Shown here: positions 39,430-47,367 of the stretch, in pieces
How positions within the stretch are numbered: position 1 is the first letter of the stretch
Layout: the number at the start of each line of letters is the position of its first letter
NCBI GenBank assembly: GCA_043801445.1
Contig: JAZDMB010000045.1
Coordinates: 1 to 64,000 of the forward strand
Origin: JAZDFP01 sp043801445
GTDB lineage: Bacteria; Planctomycetota; MHYJ01; JACQXL01
Direction of reading: 5' to 3'
DNA: 64,000 nucleotides
The notes under the pieces: model-generated
What the model was told of the DNA's origin: nothing
Seen by the model: only the letters and a program-made list of their open reading frames with translations
The model's database searches: none
Program-made: the position numbers and the translations under genes

Positions 39430-41415
39430 ATGAATTATTCTGGTTATATGAGAAGATTATTGCTACTCAGCAGCTTATTTCTTGCCGGATGGATATTTGT
39501 CTTGGGCAATTCTGTGGCGTTCTCAGAGACCGAGCCGATAACCCCAACCAAGACAGAGGAGATTATCATTACGGCTACCAGGACTAAGCAGGAAGTTAAA
39601 GACATATCCGGTAATGCCACGGTTATCAGTTCACAGGAAATCAAGGAATCCAATGCCCATAGCGTCGGAGAAATAATCAAGTATCAGTCCGGCATAGACA
39701 TTCAGAGCGGTAACTTTTTCGGTTCCAAGATACGGCTGGATATGAGAGGATTGCCGGGTAACTACGGCGCCCAGCGCGTCTTGGTGATGATGGACGGCCG
39801 TCCCATCAATGAGGAATATATGGGTGACGTGGATTTCCGTTTTATATCCATTGATAATATCGAGAGAATAGAAATCGTCCGTGGACCTGCTTCGGCGCTT
39901 TATGGCTCTAATGCAATCGGCGGAGTAATTAATCTGATAACGAAATCCGGTCAGGATAAACCCATGATAAATCTCAAATCCACAGTCGGCAGTTTCAATA
40001 CCTACGGAACCAACCTGCAACACGGTAAACAACTCGGTAGTTTTGATTATTTTATCACAGCCGATGACCAAAAGACAGACGGGTACCTAAAAAATACCGA
40101 CGGCACATCACAAAACCGGACATCACAAAATGTTTCGGCGCGGACCAGATGGAAATTAAACGACAAATCTCTTGTGGAACTTTCATTAGGAACGAATGAC
40201 GGTGAAGGAAGGGAGGCGAATTTTATCAGAGACCAGTCTACAAATTATATCAATCTGGGTTACAAGACTAACTGGTCACCTGCCCGACCTTTCGGTCGTT
40301 CGGGCGGGAAAGAACATCAGGCAGATTTTTCAGCCCGCATCTATCGTAACGGACTTAATCAGCGCCTGAAATGGACATCTGCACCAGTCGGAACATATGA
40401 CCAATATACTATCGGCGCACAATTGCAGCAATCAATGCGACTATCCAATCATCTATTCACTGTCGGTGTTGATGCCAAGAAAGAAGACGTGCTGGTAAAA
40501 GATAACGGGCTGATAAATCAAACCATAAATTCAGAAGCCGTTTACGTCCAGGATGAGATAGCCGGCAGTAAAAAATCAGGAGTCAATGCTTTAATTACGA
40601 CGATAGGACTACGTTATGACCGGAATGAGGAATTCGGCAGTGAGACCTCGCCGAGAGCAGGCGTGGTTTATCATTTCAGCGAACGGACTTCTATACGGAG
40701 CGCCGTAGGCAAGGGTTACCGCGCCCCAACTGTCTCAGACTTATTCCTGCCGACCACCTCTTACGGTCCGATGACTTTTCAGGGTAATCCGAATCTTAAA
40801 CCGGAAACACTTTGGTCATACGAATTAGGCATTGACCACAACTTTTCCGCCGGAGGCGGATCCGCCTCTGGCGGAAACGACGGTATCTCATCACGGCTTA
40901 CCATATTCCAATCTTCACTCGAAAATGCGTGGGACTATATGAAAGACCCGGACAACGTCTACAGGCCTCATAATGTAACGAAAATGTTAATCAATGGTGT
41001 CGAAGCAGAGACAAATTACCGGATTATAAAAGGGCTGGAAGGATTCATTAATTACACTTACAACGATGCAAAATATAAAAGCGATGAAAATAATCCGGCG
41101 ATTAAGGATAATTATGTCGAAGAAATCCCCCGTTTCCAGAGTAGTTTAGGACTAAGATTCCAGCCGGATAATAGTAATACTATAATCAATCTGAAAATCA
41201 AAGGAACCGGCAACCGCTATACCGACCCGGAAAATACCGGACAGAATAAACTCGCTAAACACCTCGTTACCGATATTGGCATATCAACCGATATGAATAA
41301 AAACAGTTCATTTTTCATTTCCGCGCATAATCTTTTTAATAGGGTATATAAAGAAGTGATAGAATATTACGAGCCGGAACGGTGGTTTGAAACGGGATTA
41401 TCTATCAAATTTTAG
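39430..41415 (+). CDS. TonB-dependent outer-membrane receptor
   Basis: A 661-residue receptor. A signal peptide (RRLLLLSSLFLAGWIFVLGNSVAFS) is followed by the TonB-box-like EEIIITATRTKQEVKDI (about residues 43-60). The plug domain contains GEIIKYQSGIDIQSG, LDMRGLPGNYGAQRVLVMMDGRPIN and IERIEIVRGPASALYGSNAIGGVINLIT (about 135-160). The beta barrel ends with a terminal Phe (LSIKF). Organisation fits BtuB/CirA-like receptors for cobalamin or siderophores; the ligand is not determinable. Two in-frame palindrome-derived inserts are present (SPARPFGRSGG and SAGGGSASGGND). No Shine-Dalgarno site is evident; the ATG at 39430 is preferred over the TTG at 39406. It lacks exbBD/tonB neighbours. Confidence 0.94.
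   Translation: MNYSGYMRRLLLLSSLFLAGWIFVLGNSVAFSETEPITPTKTEEIIITATRTKQEVKDISGNATVISSQEIKESNAHSVGEIIKYQSGIDIQSGNFFGSKIRLDMRGLPGNYGAQRVLVMMDGRPINEEYMGDVDFRFISIDNIERIEIVRGPASALYGSNAIGGVINLITKSGQDKPMINLKSTVGSFNTYGTNLQHGKQLGSFDYFITADDQKTDGYLKNTDGTSQNRTSQNVSARTRWKLNDKSLVELSLGTNDGEGREANFIRDQSTNYINLGYKTNWSPARPFGRSGGKEHQADFSARIYRNGLNQRLKWTSAPVGTYDQYTIGAQLQQSMRLSNHLFTVGVDAKKEDVLVKDNGLINQTINSEAVYVQDEIAGSKKSGVNALITTIGLRYDRNEEFGSETSPRAGVVYHFSERTSIRSAVGKGYRAPTVSDLFLPTTSYGPMTFQGNPNLKPETLWSYELGIDHNFSAGGGSASGGNDGISSRLTIFQSSLENAWDYMKDPDNVYRPHNVTKMLINGVEAETNYRIIKGLEGFINYTYNDAKYKSDENNPAIKDNYVEEIPRFQSSLGLRFQPDNSNTIINLKIKGTGNRYTDPENTGQNKLAKHLVTDIGISTDMNKNSSFFISAHNLFNRVYKEVIEYYEPERWFETGLSIKF
40277..40311. repeat. 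In-frame palindromic insertion in the TonB receptor gene (insert 1)
   Basis: CCTGCCCGACC (40279-40289), loop TTTC, then GGTCGTTCGGGCGGG (40294-40308): an imperfect palindrome of the CCTGCCCG family. It encodes SPARPFGRSGGK in a barrel loop. Confidence 0.72.
40846..40875. repeat. In-frame palindromic insertion in the TonB receptor gene (insert 2)
   Basis: TCCGCCGGAGGCGGA (40846-40860) directly abuts TCCGCCTCTGGCGGA (40861-40875), one mismatch from a perfect 30-bp palindrome. It encodes SAGGGSASGGN. The same 15-mer type, TCCGCCTCCGGCGGA, is inserted in the GlcF-like gene (44079-44093). Confidence 0.78.
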
Positions 41416-41481
41416 TCGGGATTCGTCATATCAAACGAAACACAGATGAACGCAGAGCCCTACAGGCTACACAGATAATTT

Positions 41482-41536
41482 TTATAATGAGACCATGAAA
41501 CCAAGATTATAATTCCTGTTCTCCTGGTTTCCTTAT
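41482..41536. repeat. TATAAGGA-type hairpin, copy 2
   Basis: TATAATGAGACCATGAAACC on the left is complementary to CTCCTGGTTTCCTTATA on the right. The gap 41416-41627 otherwise contains only short words shared with other intergenic repeats. Confidence 0.6.
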
Positions 41537-41627
41537 AAATAAATCCTGTTAATCCGTGAAATCTGTGGCTAAAAATATTAATATTTCATTCGGCTAACGG
41601 TCTGTTGTTTATTAATCCACTGAATAT

Positions 41628-41656
41628 TTGACAAGACAATCTCTTATTATTATGAT
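41628..41656 (+). promoter_or_regulatory. Sigma70-type promoter of glnA
   Basis: TTGACA (41628-41633) and TATGAT (41651-41656) are spaced by 17 bp. The start codon is 48 nt downstream, with AAGAAGGAG just before it. Confidence 0.7.
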
Positions 41657-41704
41657 GCGTCGTAATTTTATATGGTCAAGAAATTATAAGAAGGAGTACA
41701 TTAA

Positions 41705-43099
41705 ATGAAAAAAATCGCCCAAAATAAACACCTGCCCGCCCCGATGCTACATCGGAACGTTCGGTCGGGAAGGTCGATATTAATCAAATCAGTTATGGCA
41801 CAGGTAAAAAAGCATCACATTAAATTCATCAATCTTTGGTTTACTGATATTTTGGGATATCTAAAATCATTTACCATTACACGGGATGAACTGGAAGGAG
41901 CATTTGAAGAAGGAATGGGTTTTGACGGCTCATCCGTAGAAGGGTTTACCCGGATAGATGAAAGTGATATGGTGGCAGTGCCTGACCCCGCGACCTTCCG
42001 GCTGGTTACCTGGCACAACAGTCATGATGAAACGGCCCGGATGTTTGCGGACATTATCAATCCGCAAACAGGTGAACCTTTTGAAGGCGACCCGCGTCAT
42101 ATACTCAAATGTAATTTGGAACGGGCTCGGGCTCTGGGTTTTACTTTCAATGTCGGACCTGAACTGGAATTCTTCTATTTCAAATCTGATAAATCAATTG
42201 AGCGGCTTGATGAAGGCGGCTATTTTGACCTGATGCCGCGTGATGAAGCAATTGACCTGAGACGCGAAACTATGATAGCCCTGCAATCAGTCGGCATACC
42301 GGTGGAATATGCGCATCACGAAGCTGCCCCATCACAGCACGAAATAGACCTGCGTTATACCGATGCACTTACGATGGCTGATACGGTAATGACCTACCGT
42401 TTAATCGTCAAAGAAATCGCCCAGAAACATAATATTTATGCAACCTTTATGCCCAAACCCATATTTGGGGAAAACGGCTCGGGGATGCATATCCATATGT
42501 CGCTCTTCAACGGTAATAAGAATGCCTTTTTTGACCCCAAAGGCAAATATAATCTTTCCCAACTTGCCAAACACTTTATTGCCGGACTACTAAAATATGC
42601 GCCTGAATTCACCAGCGTTACCAATCAGTGGGTTAATTCATACAAACGCTTAGTGCCCGGCTACGAAGCTCCGGTTTATCTTTCCTGGGCACAACGGAAC
42701 CGTTCCGATTTAATCCGCGTGCCGATGTATAAACCAGGCAAGGAAAAAGCCACACGAATTGAATTGCGTTCGCCTGACCCATCAGCCAATCCTTATCTGG
42801 CTTTTTCAGTGGTGCTTGCCGCCGGATTAGCCGGTGTAGAAGAAAAACTAAATCCACCTGAACCGGTTGAGAAAAATGTATATGAGATGAGCGAACCCGA
42901 ACGAGCCAAACGAGGCATCAAAACCTTGCCCGGCAGTTTGCTTGAAGCTATTCAAATTACCGAAAAAAGTGATATCGTCAAAAATGCATTAGGACAACAT
43001 ACCTTTGAACATTTTATCCATAACAAGAAAATTGAATGGGAACGCTACCGCATCCAGATAACCTCTTATGAGATAGAAAAATATCTGCCTGTGCTGTGA
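41705..43099 (+). CDS. glnA: Glutamine synthetase
   Basis: A 464-residue type I glutamine synthetase, ammonium-assimilating. Landmarks are GMGFDGSSVEGF (about 70-81), FNVGPELEFF with active-site Glu (about 145-155), HHEAAPSQHEIDLRY (about 200-214), GSGMHIHMSL (about 258-267), NSYKRLVPGYEAPVYLSWAQRNRSDLIRVP (about 310-340) and EKATRIELRSPDPSANPYLAF. The AAGAAGGAG Shine-Dalgarno site fixes the start at MKKIAQNK. That makes the odd N-terminal segment HLPAPMLHRNVRSGRS a true part of the protein, although it is palindrome-derived. An adenylylation-site tyrosine is not evident, since the C-terminal segment is short. It is convergent with the GlcF-like gene. Confidence 0.95.
   Translation: MKKIAQNKHLPAPMLHRNVRSGRSILIKSVMAQVKKHHIKFINLWFTDILGYLKSFTITRDELEGAFEEGMGFDGSSVEGFTRIDESDMVAVPDPATFRLVTWHNSHDETARMFADIINPQTGEPFEGDPRHILKCNLERARALGFTFNVGPELEFFYFKSDKSIERLDEGGYFDLMPRDEAIDLRRETMIALQSVGIPVEYAHHEAAPSQHEIDLRYTDALTMADTVMTYRLIVKEIAQKHNIYATFMPKPIFGENGSGMHIHMSLFNGNKNAFFDPKGKYNLSQLAKHFIAGLLKYAPEFTSVTNQWVNSYKRLVPGYEAPVYLSWAQRNRSDLIRVPMYKPGKEKATRIELRSPDPSANPYLAFSVVLAAGLAGVEEKLNPPEPVEKNVYEMSEPERAKRGIKTLPGSLLEAIQITEKSDIVKNALGQHTFEHFIHNKKIEWERYRIQITSYEIEKYLPVL
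41729..41772. repeat. In-frame palindromic insertion at the 5' end of glnA
   Basis: CCTGCCCGCC is followed by CCGATG (41741-41746), CTA and CATCGG (41750-41755), then GTTCGGTCGGGA. This composite palindrome encodes about 15 residues between the start codon and the conserved glutamine synthetase core. Confidence 0.7.
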
Positions 43100-43111
43100 A
43101 TTCGTAACTTC

Positions 43112-43158
43112 TGCCACGAAGGCACCAAGACACTAAGAATTCTTTGTGTCTTTGTGGC
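43112..43158. repeat. CACAAAG-type intergenic hairpin, copy 3
   Basis: TGCCACGAAGGCACCAAG...CTAAGAA pairs with TTCTTTGTGTCTTTGTGGCA. It sits exactly between the convergent stops of glnA and the GlcF-like gene and so could serve as a bidirectional terminator. Confidence 0.75.
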
Positions 43159-43171
43159 AAAGATTTAATAT

Positions 43172-44488
43172 TTATGTGCTGGGTGAATAGAGATTAAGCG
43201 GATGACAAACTTTTACATCTTTGATATCGCCTGCTGATATTAAATAATCCAATTGCATCATACAGCCCGGGCAATTGGTGACGACCATAAGCGTAGAGCG
43301 TGGAGCGTGGAGCGTAGAGCGTAGAGGAGTCGTATTCTCTATGCTCTTTGCTCTATGCTCTTTGCTTTCCAAGAGCGATTTTAATCTAACCTGCCCTATC
43401 TGATGTGATAATTCAGGATACTTAAAACTAAACAGCCCTCCCCCACCACAGCATAAATCTGATTCTGTTTCATGATAATCGGTCGTGGCTTTTAAGGACG
43501 ACTTTATAATATCCGGTAATTTGGTGCCTACAGAATGACAAGGCAGATGATAGGTAGTGCAAAGTTTGGTTTTCGGTGTTTGGGGTTTTATATCAGTTAA
43601 TTCATTTATAAATTCAAATGCGTCTATAACTTTAACTTGTTTATTATTCAAATAATATTGTTCTCTGAGCATCCGGTTGCAGGTGGGACAGACAGTTATA
43701 ATCGTGTCCGCATCGAAGTTTTTGAGGTTTATTTTCATCAGTTTATTAGCCGCTTCTTCATCTCCGGATAATAAAGCAGGAAACCCGCAGCAGACCTGTT
43801 GGGATGGAATAGTATAAGGAACTTTATGGTGTTTGAGTATAGCGGTAATTTGATTAATTATTTCAGGATATATATAGTTAGCCGCACAACCGATGAAGAT
43901 AGCAACAGGCGCCGTTGTGCGTTGTTCGTTGTGCGTTGTTCGTTGTACGCAATATTCTAACGCTGATTTAGGAGCAAGTTTAGGTAGCCGCTGGAAAAGA
44001 TTGGCAAAATAGAGCGGTAGATGACGCACCGGAACATCGGATGCGGTCTTCTCCTTGCTACCCTGTGCCTGAGGCAGATCCGCCTCCGGCGGAGATGCCC
44101 GACGATTTTTTATCAACCGCTGTAATAAATATGTTGACCTTAAAATAATATTATAAAACCAGCGATACGGTAAAACCCAGCGGAACCCAAATCTTAAAAG
44201 AAGAGGCAATCCGTTTTCTTTTGCTATACTAAGCCTTTGTGATTTAAAGATTTCCTCGGTCTTAACCATAGATGGACAATTTTCTTCGCAACGCCGGCAC
44301 ATTAAACAAGTATTAAGTATCTTAGTATAAAGGTCATAAGTATCCTGGGGTGCTTGATGTTTTGCCTGAATAATAGCCAGCCGTCCGCGGGCAACCAGTG
44401 TCTCGTCCTTTAAGGCAAGAAAAACCGGACAAACCGAGCGACACTGGCCGCATTTGGCACAACGTTCTATTTCTTTCTGTAATTCCAT
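43172..44488 (-). CDS. Glycolate/lactate-oxidase-type iron-sulfur subunit (GlcF/LldE-like)
   Basis: A 438-residue Fe-S oxidoreductase. Two [4Fe-4S] motifs lie at the N-terminus, CAKCGQCRSVCPVF (about residues 11-24) and CLMCRRCEENCPS (about 61-73). Two CCG domains follow: GCAANY...CCGFPAL (about 200-245) and CHSVG...CCGGGGLFSF...CPGCMMQLDYL (about 325-420). The set is that of subunits that pass electrons from an FAD-linked 2-hydroxyacid dehydrogenase to quinone. The FAD partner is encoded just upstream (45089-46459). Three in-frame repeat-derived inserts (about residues 130-152, 188-202 and 378-400) are Arg/Thr-rich. The start is on a strand with ATG behind a weak site. Confidence 0.9.
   Translation of the reverse strand: MELQKEIERCAKCGQCRSVCPVFLALKDETLVARGRLAIIQAKHQAPQDTYDLYTKILNTCLMCRRCEENCPSMVKTEEIFKSQRLSIAKENGLPLLLRFGFRWVLPYRWFYNIILRSTYLLQRLIKNRRASPPEADLPQAQGSKEKTASDVPVRHLPLYFANLFQRLPKLAPKSALEYCVQRTTHNEQRTTAPVAIFIGCAANYIYPEIINQITAILKHHKVPYTIPSQQVCCGFPALLSGDEEAANKLMKINLKNFDADTIITVCPTCNRMLREQYYLNNKQVKVIDAFEFINELTDIKPQTPKTKLCTTYHLPCHSVGTKLPDIIKSSLKATTDYHETESDLCCGGGGLFSFKYPELSHQIGQVRLKSLLESKEHRAKSIENTTPLRSTLHAPRSTLMVVTNCPGCMMQLDYLISAGDIKDVKVCHPLNLYSPST
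43291..43370. repeat. In-frame repeat insertion in the GlcF-like gene (insert 1)
   Basis: AGCGTAGAG and AGCGTGGAG words run for about 35 bp and are answered by CTCTATGCTCTTTGCTCTATGC in reverse, giving a degenerate palindrome. It encodes LLESKEHRAKSIENTTPLRS-like residues before the last CCG motif. Confidence 0.72.
43912..43950. repeat. In-frame repeat insertion in the GlcF-like gene (insert 2)
   Basis: GTTGTGCGTTGTTCGTTGTG and similar tandem words encode VQRTTHNEQRTTA upstream of the first CCG motif. Confidence 0.6.
44061..44104. repeat. In-frame palindromic insertion in the GlcF-like gene (insert 3)
   Basis: TGCCTGAGGCA (44066-44076) and TCCGCCTCCGGCGGA (44079-44093) are consecutive perfect palindromes. 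The encoded stretch is ASPPEADLPQAQGS. The second is the same 15-bp word found in the TonB receptor gene. Confidence 0.75.
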
Positions 44489-44495
44489 AAAATTG

Positions 44496-45090
44496 CCACA
44501 GAGACACAGAGAACACTGAGATTAGTTTTGTGTTTATATTCAGGTAAATCTGGTTCTTTTATTACATATTCTTTAATTTACTCTTAAAATGCATGAAGCT
44601 ACCCGTTTTACCATGAACAAATTCCACATCCCTTAAATATCCATTAATAGATGATTTAAAATCTAATTCTATTTCTAATCCTAAATTAAACCATAAAATA
44701 TATTTATTTTTCTTCTTTTTGCATTCAGTAAATGTGTCGCGTGTTAAACTCTTATCGTTAGAAAATATTTTACAGGACATTAGAGATTCTAAATGTAAAT
44801 AGCTTTTAACAATTGGAAATTCAAATTCGTGAAAGATTAAAAATACTCGACGAGTGGTTATCTTTGTTGGATCTTCTAAGAAGTCTCGATTAAAGATAAT
44901 ATCCAAAGTGCCTTTTTCTTGGTCATACTTTACATCTTCTTGATTACAAGAAGCATCGTGAAGAAAATCAAAAGACTTCAGTAAAGATTCTTCTGAATTT
45001 ATACTAATTTCAAAAATACTCATATGACCTCTATCTTCCGGTGATTCTCAGTGTTTTCTGTAGTTTTATTAATCTGTGTAATCTGTGGCT
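44496..45090. mobile_element. Inverted-repeat element carrying an unknown ORF between glcD- and glcF-like genes
   Basis: The left end CCACAGAGACACAGAGAACA...CTGAG (44496-44520) is matched by CTCAGTGTTTTCTGT (45047-45061) and ATCTGTGTAATCTGTGG (45072-45088) in reverse orientation. Only one ORF (44562-45023) is enclosed. The unit separates the FAD and Fe-S subunit genes, which normally abut. Confidence 0.55.
44562..45023 (-). CDS. Uncharacterised protein, cargo of an inverted-repeat element
   Basis: A 153-residue soluble protein with no signal peptide or membrane segment. It starts MSIFEISINSEESLLKSFDFLHDASC and contains alternating beta-strand patterns such as GTLDIIFNRDFL, TRRVFLIFHEFEFP and YILWFNLGLEIELDF. 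It looks like a mixed alpha/beta fold and I do not recognise it. AT-rich codon use and the HDAS-like N-terminus set it apart from the flanking oxidase genes. It may be a carried gene comparable to the four-helix-bundle and GIY-YIG ORFs. Confidence 0.75.
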   Translation of the reverse strand: MSIFEISINSEESLLKSFDFLHDASCNQEDVKYDQEKGTLDIIFNRDFLEDPTKITTRRVFLIFHEFEFPIVKSYLHLESLMSCKIFSNDKSLTRDTFTECKKKKNKYILWFNLGLEIELDFKSSINGYLRDVEFVHGKTGSFMHFKSKLKNM

Positions 45091-46459
45091 ATTCAAATAT
45101 CTTCCCCGGATTTAATATATTCTTCGGGTCAAAGATTTGTTTTATCTGTTTGAATAAAGATATCTCATCCGGATTCCATTCCAACGTAAAGTATTTTGCT
45201 TTAGTCAATCCGATGCCGTGCTCGCCTGAAAGCGTCCCGCCTAATTCAATCGTTTTAGTAAATAATTTGTCTAATGCCTTTTGAAGATTAGCTTCATGTT
45301 CTTTTGTAGAAACAAGAAAATTGATATGAAGATTACCATCGCCCAGATGACCGAATGTAGCTGTAGGAATAGCGTATTCGGATTCTATCTTCGTAATGGT
45401 TGCGAGTATTTCCTTAATAGACTGCCGGGGCACACAGATATCCTCACTGATTTTCTGTGCGGTTATTGAATATAAGGCGGCAGAAATAGCCTTACGCACT
45501 GCCCATAATGATTCGGATTCGGTTTTATCAGAAGCTCTCCTAACAGCAATCGCCTGTACGAGTTTAAGGTACTTCTGGATTTCTTCAGCCTGTTTCTCAA
45601 CATCAGCCGGGTATCCATCAACCTCTATCAAAAGCATTGCTTTAGAATTTTGAGGAATCTGAAATTCAGGTTTATATTTTTGGACAGCCCTAAGAGATGA
45701 TTCATCAACAAATTCTAATGCCCGCGGTAAAATACCCTTGTCAAGCAAGGTGATACTAAATTGTAATGCTTTATTATAATCATCAAAAAAGGCTATAATG
45801 ACCGTATCGAAAGGCGGTTTGGGAATAAGTTTTAATATAATTTTAGTAAATATTCCTAATGTTCCTTCTGAACCGACCATCAGACGAGTCAGGTCATACC
45901 CAGAGACTGCCTTAAGGGTGCCTTTGCCCGTATTGATTATCCTGCCATCTGCCAAGACGACTTCTAAGCCGAGGACATAGTCGCGTGTGGTGCCATATTT
46001 GATACAGCGCAGACCACCGGCGCCGGTAGCAATATTACCGCCGATAGTGCAAAAATCAGCACTGGCCGGGTCCGGTGGATAAAAGAGATTACGTTTTTCT
46101 ACCTCATTCTGAAAGTCTGCCACGACTACACCGGGTTCAACGATGGCGTTTAGATTTGTCGGATTTATCTCAATAATGCGGTTCATTAAAGCCATATCAA
46201 GAACGATTCCGCCTTTAATAGGAACAGCGGAGCCGGTAAGAGAAGATGCTGCCCCGCGAACATAAACAGGTGTTTCATTTGTGTAGGCGATTTTCAGAAT
46301 ATCAGATACCTCTTTGGTATTAATCGGCTTTACAATAACATCAGGCATATGTTGCAGGCGTGAGGCATCGTATGATGACGCAATACGGTCTTCTAATGAG
46401 TTTAATACCCGTGTATTATTTATTAGATGCTTAATAGTATGATAAAGTTCATTTGTCAT
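45089..46459 (-). CDS. glcD: FAD-linked oxidase, GlcD/D-lactate dehydrogenase type
   Basis: A 456-residue flavoprotein of the FAD-linked oxidase (PF01565/PF02913 type) family. PVYVRGAASSLTGSAVPIKGGIVLDMALMNRI (about residues 48-80) and EPGVVVADFQNEVEKRNLFYPPDPASADFCTIGGNIATGAGGLRCIKYGTTRDYVLGLEVVLADG (about 90-155) are classic FAD-binding segments. The C-terminus has GHLGDGNLHINFL and SGEHGIGLTK. It would oxidise glycolate, D-lactate or a similar 2-hydroxyacid. Its start overlaps suhB by 11 bp, and the GlcF-like subunit gene follows beyond an inserted element. Confidence 0.94.
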   Translation of the reverse strand: MTNELYHTIKHLINNTRVLNSLEDRIASSYDASRLQHMPDVIVKPINTKEVSDILKIAYTNETPVYVRGAASSLTGSAVPIKGGIVLDMALMNRIIEINPTNLNAIVEPGVVVADFQNEVEKRNLFYPPDPASADFCTIGGNIATGAGGLRCIKYGTTRDYVLGLEVVLADGRIINTGKGTLKAVSGYDLTRLMVGSEGTLGIFTKIILKLIPKPPFDTVIIAFFDDYNKALQFSITLLDKGILPRALEFVDESSLRAVQKYKPEFQIPQNSKAMLLIEVDGYPADVEKQAEEIQKYLKLVQAIAVRRASDKTESESLWAVRKAISAALYSITAQKISEDICVPRQSIKEILATITKIESEYAIPTATFGHLGDGNLHINFLVSTKEHEANLQKALDKLFTKTIELGGTLSGEHGIGLTKAKYFTLEWNPDEISLFKQIKQIFDPKNILNPGKIFE

Positions 46460-47270
46460 TGAGCAAATTAATCATTTGTTGATGGATATATTTATTAGTG
46501 GCGAGTATTTCGCGATTCAAAAACGGATTATATTCATTATTATTAAAATCTGTGACTTTACCGCCTGCTTCAGTTACTATTAATATGCCGGCAGCGGTAT
46601 CCCATGGTTTGAGTTCCCGTTCCCAGAATCCGTCAACACGACCGGCTGCCAAATAAGCCAAATCAAGGGCTGCAGCACCGGCACGACGGATTGCCTGTGC
46701 ATTTAAGCAGAAATCCTGGAAATTACGAAAGTTATCACCCGGACTTTCACAGATTATATAAGGGAATCCGGTTGCAAGTAAACTCTTATCAAGCGATTTG
46801 ATGTTTGATACCTTCAAACGTTTATGATTAAGATAAGCGCCATGACCTATACGGGCATAAAAAAGTTCATCCAAATTAGGGTTATAAACTACCCCGAGAA
46901 GTGTTTTATTATTTTTAACCAAAGCTATAGAAACGCAATAAAATGGGAATTGGTGCGAGTAATTTGTAGTGCCGTCTAAAGGGTCAATTACCCAGAGTAA
47001 TGAATCCGAAACCATATCGCCATAACTTACCGTTGGATTATGCTGTATCTTAGATGAGTATTCTTCCTCTGCTAGAATTCTATGATTAGGGAATTTTTTT
47101 CTAACCCCATTGATAATTAATTTTTCGGATAAATAATCGGCTTTTGTAACGAGGTCACATGTGGTGGATTTTGTTTTGGAGTATTTTGCCAGACGTGGCT
47201 GAAGAGAAACAAGCAGTTTTCCAGCCTGACGGGCAATTTTGATGGCAAATTCTAAATAATTATCTATCAT
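46449..47270 (-). CDS. suhB: Inositol monophosphatase family protein
   Basis: A 273-residue Mg2+-dependent phosphatase. TCDLVTKADYLSEKLI (about residues 36-51), ILAEEEYSS with a metal-binding Glu (about 63-71), WVIDPLDGTTNYSHQFPFYCVSIALV with the DPxDGTxN motif (about 91-116) and WERELKPWDTAAGILIVTEAGG with the second metal Asp (about 214-235) are all intact. The family hydrolyses inositol-1-phosphate and related sugar phosphates. It begins the minus-strand operon that continues with the glcD- and glcF-like genes, overlapping glcD by 11 bp. Confidence 0.95.
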   Translation of the reverse strand: MIDNYLEFAIKIARQAGKLLVSLQPRLAKYSKTKSTTCDLVTKADYLSEKLIINGVRKKFPNHRILAEEEYSSKIQHNPTVSYGDMVSDSLLWVIDPLDGTTNYSHQFPFYCVSIALVKNNKTLLGVVYNPNLDELFYARIGHGAYLNHKRLKVSNIKSLDKSLLATGFPYIICESPGDNFRNFQDFCLNAQAIRRAGAAALDLAYLAAGRVDGFWERELKPWDTAAGILIVTEAGGKVTDFNNNEYNPFLNREILATNKYIHQQMINLLNDK

Positions 47271-47283
47271 GCCAGTGTAGAGT

Positions 47284-47297
47284 GTCCCTAACGGGAC
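47284..47297. repeat. GTCCCTAACGGGAC hairpin
   Basis: A 5-bp stem with loop TAAC, resembling the CCCCGTTAGA and CCCTAACGGG words elsewhere. It lies between the secreted-protein gene and suhB, which are co-oriented on the minus strand. Confidence 0.4.
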
Positions 47298-47367
47298 GCT
47301 TTCTTATGACTTGCCCCGTAAGTGGTAAAACGATACCGATAGATTTTCTCGGTATAGTTTTCAATTT

